Origin: HGM04593 sp045589695
GTDB taxonomy: Bacteria; Bacteroidota; Bacteroidia; Bacteroidales; Bacteroidaceae
Direction: 5' to 3'
NCBI GenBank assembly: GCA_045589695.1
Contig: JAZNPP010000070.1
Location: 1 to 17,579 of the forward strand
DNA: 17,579 nucleotides
Notes under the pieces: generated by a model
The model's database searches: none
What the model was told of the DNA's origin: nothing
Seen by the model: the letters and a program-made list of their open reading frames with translations, nothing else
Program-made: the position numbers and the translations under genes
In this document: one piece after another, positions 14,938 through 17,579 of the stretch
Layout of the letters: every line of letters starts with the position of its first letter
Numbering within the stretch: the first letter of the stretch is position 1

Positions 14938-15585
14938 ATGAGGCTCGGTGATTGGATAAACAGAAAAAGGCATAACAGGGGATTCGGCATTCAGTCCCCT
15001 TCGGCCTTCTTCTTCATTACGCAAGTGCTGAGGGAGCGTTTGCCCTATTACCATTACCCGCTCCTTGACGCAATAGCGGACGAAGAGAACAGCGTAAGCC
15101 GGAAACATGCGAGAGAACTGTTCAGGATTACGAACGACTTCAACCCGGAGCTTATTATAGTTGTAAGTTCACACACAGCTGCATGCGCCATGGCTTTAGC
15201 AAGGCCTGCGGCGGCAAAACATAGCATAAGCGGCACCGCGCCCGGCGAGAAGGCTTGCCGTCTTCTTGCAGAACTCGGCTGCGACACGGCGAAAGGAGAT
15301 ACCGCAGAATTGCTAAGCGGAATCCTTTCGAAAAGCGGCAAAGCAGGCATGCTATACATAGGCAGCTGCGGCAATTATGCAGAATTGTGGGATATTGCAA
15401 TGAGACATGTCAATGAGGAGAGCGTTGTTGTCATAGAAGGCATACACAAGGACAAAGCGCTTGAGCGTTGGTGGCAAGGAGTCGTTGAGAGCCCGGCAAC
15501 CATTATTACGTATGACCTTTACAGCTACGGAATTGTTATGTTCAACAAGAACAGATATAAACAGAATTACAAACTAAAGCTTTAG
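14938..15585 (+). CDS. Methyltransferase-like protein with degenerate SAM-binding motif
   Basis: This 215-aa protein resembles a Bacteroidota family annotated as class I SAM-dependent or O-methyltransferase. It has the N-terminal RGFGIQSPSAFFFITQVLRE (14-33; family form H-G-x-H-S-P-F-x-F), the late VVVIEGIHKDK (163-173) with the W-W pair at 178-179, and the terminal TYDLYSYGIVMFNKNRYKQ (191-209). Where the family normally has a glycine-rich motif I (E-L-G-x-x-x-G), this copy reads IIVVSSHTAACAMA (73-86) without the glycines. It may therefore bind SAM poorly or not at all. It starts on the base after the metK stop and is 6 nt from the next gene, so it should be in the same SAM-regulated operon. 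Substrate unknown. Confidence 0.7.
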   Translation: MRLGDWINRKRHNRGFGIQSPSAFFFITQVLRERLPYYHYPLLDAIADEENSVSRKHARELFRITNDFNPELIIVVSSHTAACAMALARPAAAKHSISGTAPGEKACRLLAELGCDTAKGDTAELLSGILSKSGKAGMLYIGSCGNYAELWDIAMRHVNEESVVVIEGIHKDKALERWWQGVVESPATIITYDLYSYGIVMFNKNRYKQNYKLKL

Positions 15586-15591
15586 CCTGAC

Positions 15592-16137
15592 ATGAACAGC
15601 AAGAAAGCGGCCATATATACAGGCAAGGGCGATGACGGAACGACATCGCTAATAGGAGGTACAAGAGTAAGAAAAGACCACATAAGAGTGGAGGCATACG
15701 GAACTCTTGACGAGCTGAACGCGCATCTCGGGTTGCTTGCGGCGGCCATAGACGACAAAAAAAAGGCAGAGTTCATCGAGCATATCGAGCGGACGTTACT
15801 TACCATTGGCTACCATTTGGCCGATGAAAATAGCGAAAAGTGCCTGATTGCGGAAGAGGATATAGCGCAATTGGAAAGGGTCATTGACAACTTGGAAGCA
15901 TCGTTGCCCGCCATGCGTACATTCATACTCCCCGGAGGGAGAGAAGCGGCGGCCCGTGCCAACCTTTGCCGAACAGTATGCCGCAGGGCAGAAAGAGCGA
16001 TGGTTACGCTGAACGAAGAGAAAAACATTGCTCCCGAAGCATTGGTTTATATAAACCGTTTGTCGGACTACCTGTTCCTGTTACAGAGAGAACTAAGCGG
16101 CGGCGAGGAAAAAAAGTGGGAAAAGCCTTGTCAATAA
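15592..16137 (+). CDS. Corrinoid (cob(I)alamin) adenosyltransferase, PduO type
   Basis: This family moves the 5'-deoxyadenosyl group of ATP to cob(I)alamin, giving adenosylcobalamin. The 181-aa protein is a five-helix-bundle PduO/MMAB type, not the unrelated CobA/BtuR type. It shows the N-terminal ATP loop YTGKGDDGTTSLIGG (9-23), VEAYGTLDELNAHLG (33-47), FILPGG (111-116), CRRAERA (130-136) and YINRLSDYLF (153-162). The last two contain the conserved R and N/D residues of the active site. It lies 6 nt after the methyltransferase-like gene and is probably cotranscribed with metK. No cobalamin-synthesis or mutase gene is in the window, so it may serve salvage. Confidence 0.94.
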   Translation: MNSKKAAIYTGKGDDGTTSLIGGTRVRKDHIRVEAYGTLDELNAHLGLLAAAIDDKKKAEFIEHIERTLLTIGYHLADENSEKCLIAEEDIAQLERVIDNLEASLPAMRTFILPGGREAAARANLCRTVCRRAERAMVTLNEEKNIAPEALVYINRLSDYLFLLQRELSGGEEKKWEKPCQ

Positions 16138-16157
16138 ACAAAATTACTATATTTTTG
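16128..16157 (+). promoter_or_regulatory. Promoter of the DUF2795 gene
   Basis: TTG at 16128-16130, a 19-nt spacer and TATTTTTG at 16150-16157 match the Bacteroidota pattern well. The -33 box lies inside the 3' end of the adenosyltransferase gene. The predicted start near 16164 leaves a leader of about 24 nt before ATG 16188. Confidence 0.65.
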
Positions 16158-16187
16158 CACGCACTTAACAAAAAACACTATTTGGAT

Positions 16188-16409
16188 ATGTATTGGACAC
16201 TGGAATTAGCATCAAAATTGGAGGACGCTCCATGGCCCGCAACAAAGGACGAACTTATTGACTATGCAGTACGTTCAGGAGCGCCAATGGAGGTCATCGA
16301 AAACTTGCAGGAGATAGAAGATGAGGGTGATGTATATGAGAGCATCGAAGATATTTGGCCCGACTATCCAAGCAAAGAAGATTTCTTTTTCGATGAAGAA
16401 GAGTATTAA
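16188..16409 (+). CDS. DUF2795-type small acidic protein
   Basis: A 73-aa acidic protein. Its sequence (MYWTLELASKLEDAPWPATK, then DELIDYAVRSGAPMEVIENL, QEIEDEGDVYESIEDIWPDY) matches the DUF2795 family as found highly conserved in Bacteroidales. The tail FFFDEEEY is strongly acidic. It has no signal peptide or membrane segment. The reading frame stays open upstream to 15966, but that part overlaps the adenosyltransferase gene and the promoter, so ATG 16188 is preferred. The gene is monocistronic, with its own promoter and terminator. No function is established for the family. Confidence 0.88.
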   Translation: MYWTLELASKLEDAPWPATKDELIDYAVRSGAPMEVIENLQEIEDEGDVYESIEDIWPDYPSKEDFFFDEEEY

Positions 16410-16444
16410 AATCAAACAATTAGTTAAACCATTGATTTTTCAAT

Positions 16445-16478
16445 AGGGAAGCAAGAGAAAACTTGTTTCCCTTTTTTT
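16445..16478 (+). terminator. Intrinsic terminator after the DUF2795 gene
   Basis: An 11-bp stem including one G-U pair (16445-16455 with 16462-16472) and a 6-nt A/G loop is followed directly by seven T residues (16472-16478). It lies 35 nt after the stop codon. It is the cleanest intrinsic terminator in the window and marks the border between the conserved region and the A/T-rich tail. Confidence 0.9.
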
Positions 16479-16500
16479 GTTTAATAAAATGCGGGATATA

Positions 16501-16534
16501 CATGTTTATCTGTTGTATTCCGAGAATAAACATG
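16501..16534. repeat. 9-bp inverted repeat in the A/T-rich spacer
   Basis: CATGTTTAT (16501-16509) and ATAAACATG (16526-16534) are perfect inverted copies around a 16-nt centre. It has no T tract and lies 23 nt past a strong terminator, so a second terminator is unlikely. It may be a binding site for a dimeric protein or a mobile-element trace; nothing in the sequence decides. Confidence 0.4.
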
Positions 16535-16611
16535 CTTATTTACTAACCTTCTTTAGCCTCCTCATTTTTGTTAAATCAAGTGAAACAAAAAGAGATTTCC
16601 ACCAACAACTA

Positions 16612-16642
16612 TTGACAACGGCATGCCCGTTTTGTATATTTG
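16612..16642 (+). promoter_or_regulatory. Upstream promoter of the DUF6973-like gene, with an inverted repeat in the spacer
   Basis: TTG at 16612-16614, a 20-nt spacer and a perfect TATATTTG at 16635-16642. The spacer contains AACGG (16617-16621) and CCGTT (16627-16631), an inverted repeat placed where a repressor could block polymerase. Just downstream, AAAGTGG occurs twice (16649-16655 and 16660-16666), 11 bp apart, about one helical turn. The leader to ATG 16736 would be about 87 nt. Confidence 0.55.
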
Positions 16643-16679
16643 CTTTTGAAAGTGGACTCAAAGTGGCAAATCAGCAACC

Positions 16680-16707
16680 TTGCAGAAAAGTTTGTACAGT
16701 AATTTTG
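16680..16707 (+). promoter_or_regulatory. Possible second promoter of the DUF6973-like gene
   Basis: TAATTTTG at 16700-16707 matches TAnnTTTG; TTG at 16680-16682 is 17 nt upstream, shorter than usual. The predicted start near 16714 would give a short leader of about 22 nt, typical for this group. Confidence 0.45.
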
Positions 16708-16735
16708 CACCAATAATTTTAAAAATGCAGTAACC

Positions 16736-17266
16736 ATGAGTACTTTTTTTAACAAAGGTCAGAGAATGCCAAATATCTTTGAGAGAGCAAGAGCGTATGA
16801 TAATTGGAATGAAGGAAACTTCCCACCGCAAGAAGATGGTTATGACCCCATCAGTGACAAGTACAAAGATTACAAGAAGGTCTACAACCAGCTAACCGAA
16901 AAAGAAAAAACATTATCTTTTAAGCACCCATTTTTAGCCATAGAGATAAAAAAAAATAGAGAAAAAGCATTCAAAGCAACGATGCATTTTGATGGCACAG
17001 AAGATGGATATGGAGACGCAATCCGTCATTGTTATTGGTGTGCACTAAACCAAGTATCTGCAGGTTTGAATTCACCACTTGCAAAAGAATTTGGTGACAC
17101 ACACGAAGATATACCAAATAATAGAGCAAAAGCAATGGACCTACATAATAATGCAGTAGGATACCATTTAGGCAACCAAGCTATAATAAATGGTTGGAAT
17201 GAAGTAGAACTTTTAAACAACGTAATAAATGCCGCTAACAATGGAACATTACAAATTGAATTTTAA
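16736..17266 (+). CDS. DUF6973-like domain protein
   Basis: A 176-aa soluble protein without signal peptide or membrane helix. The N-terminal part (1-80) is polar and probably helical. The C-terminal part has a compact set of conserved-looking polar residues: DAIRHCYWCALNQ (94-106, with H98 and W101), FGDTHE (119-124, with D121, H123 and E124) and AMDLHNNAVGYHLG (133-146, with D135, H137 and N138). This arrangement resembles the domain catalogued as DUF6973, found alone and at the ends of large secreted or polymorphic-toxin-type proteins. The H/D/E/N pattern could be a metal-dependent hydrolase site, which is inference. It lies in an A/T-rich tail, and the next gene overlaps its end by 26 nt. 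Two candidate promoters precede it. An inner ATG at 16766 is a possible alternative start. Confidence 0.7.
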   Translation: MSTFFNKGQRMPNIFERARAYDNWNEGNFPPQEDGYDPISDKYKDYKKVYNQLTEKEKTLSFKHPFLAIEIKKNREKAFKATMHFDGTEDGYGDAIRHCYWCALNQVSAGLNSPLAKEFGDTHEDIPNNRAKAMDLHNNAVGYHLGNQAIINGWNEVELLNNVINAANNGTLQIEF

Positions 17267-17579
17267 GAGACTCTTTCTCATTCTCATCGCCGCCTTCCTG
17301 TTTACAAGTTGCAACAAGATTATAAATATTTTGAACACATTTGGAATAATTCCACCTCAAGAGCAGAGACTTGAGCTTCAACTTGAAAAGCAAGTATTTG
17401 ATAAACCATTTACATTTGCAGACTATTGCAAAGAAGGATATGACAGTATATTCTTGGTTTATCCATATTTCAATATAGAAAAAAAGGATTTTAAAAATAT
17501 CAGGATGTCTTGCAGGCTAAAAGATATTTGTGAATCAAACGCTCTATCCGATTCATACTCTACTATACTTTTTATAAAC
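17241..17579 (+). CDS. Lipoprotein of unknown function, cut by the window edge
   Basis: An open frame begins at ATG 17241, inside the end of the DUF6973-like gene (26-nt overlap), and stays open to the last base, giving 113 residues so far. The N-terminus is a clear type II signal peptide: a Lys/Arg region (KLNFKRL), a hydrophobic core (FLILIAAF) and the lipobox LFTSC with C24 as the lipidated residue. Residues after the cysteine (NKIINIL) lack the acidic run used as a surface-export signal in Bacteroidota, so a periplasm-facing location is likelier. The visible mature part is charged, with two further Cys pairs or singles (ADYCKEGYDS, RMSCRLKDICES). No family recognised. The overlap suggests coupled expression with its neighbour. 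Confidence 0.75.
   Translation, partial: MEHYKLNFKRLFLILIAAFLFTSCNKIINILNTFGIIPPQEQRLELQLEKQVFDKPFTFADYCKEGYDSIFLVYPYFNIEKKDFKNIRMSCRLKDICESNALSDSYSTILFIN

Noticed and set aside
15966..16187. Upstream extension of the DUF2795 frame
   Set aside because: Overlaps the adenosyltransferase gene out of frame and includes the promoter; family members start at MYWTLELA.
16477..16716. Frame of 79 aa between the terminator and the DUF6973-like gene
   Set aside because: Starts within the terminator T tract at a non-ATG codon, spans repeats and a promoter, and has no recognisable domain.
1..17579. CRISPR arrays, tRNA genes, insertion sequences or transposase genes
   Set aside because: No regularly spaced direct repeats, no cloverleaf-like sequence with a CCA-type end, and no transposase-like protein were seen on either strand.

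Overview
The window looks like a chromosomal segment of a Bacteroidota (Bacteroidales-type) bacterium. Three things point there. Promoters follow the TTTG/TTG - N19-20 - TAnnTTTG pattern rather than the E. coli sigma-70 pattern. Start codons are preceded by A/T-rich sequence rather than clear Shine-Dalgarno motifs. Gene neighbourhoods are ones typical of Bacteroidales (tpiA - SPOR protein - folE; ftsX - DUF3098 - uppP - truB - queA; a DUF2795 protein beginning MYWTLELASKLEDAPWPATK). Genus cannot be assigned from sequence reading alone.

Layout. (1) 1-364: an A/T-rich divergent region with a strong leftward promoter, whose leader resembles a Bacteroidales 16S rRNA leader, and a rightward promoter for dnaG. 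(2) 365-2392 (+): dnaG primase, ending at a bidirectional terminator. (3) 7069-2617 (-): one tight leftward operon read as glycosyltransferase - DUF1599 protein - DoxX/thioredoxin-like membrane protein - tpiA - SPOR lipid-free secreted protein - folE. (4) 7238-8566 (+): miaB, convergent with a small PspC gene (8851-8621, -) across a second bidirectional terminator. (5) 9133-13365 (+): ftsX - DUF3098 - uppP - truB - queA - folK, packed with 1-nt overlaps. It supplies division/wall recycling, tRNA modification (TruB, QueA; MiaB nearby) and folate synthesis (FolK; FolE nearby). (6) 13451-16137 (+): metK behind a recognisable SAM-II riboswitch aptamer, followed by a degenerate methyltransferase-like protein and a PduO-type corrinoid adenosyltransferase. 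(7) 16188-16409 (+): a DUF2795 protein with its own promoter and a textbook terminator. (8) 16480-17579 (+): an obviously more A/T-rich tail with two candidate promoters, repeats, a DUF6973-like protein and an overlapping lipoprotein gene that runs off the window. This tail is the only accessory-looking part.

The most interesting points are the DUF6973-like/lipoprotein gene pair in the A/T-rich tail (possible effector/immunity or envelope system; inference), the SAM-II aptamer placed unusually far (about 100 nt) from the metK start, and the methyltransferase-like protein after metK whose SAM-binding glycine motif seems to be lost. The rest is conserved housekeeping.
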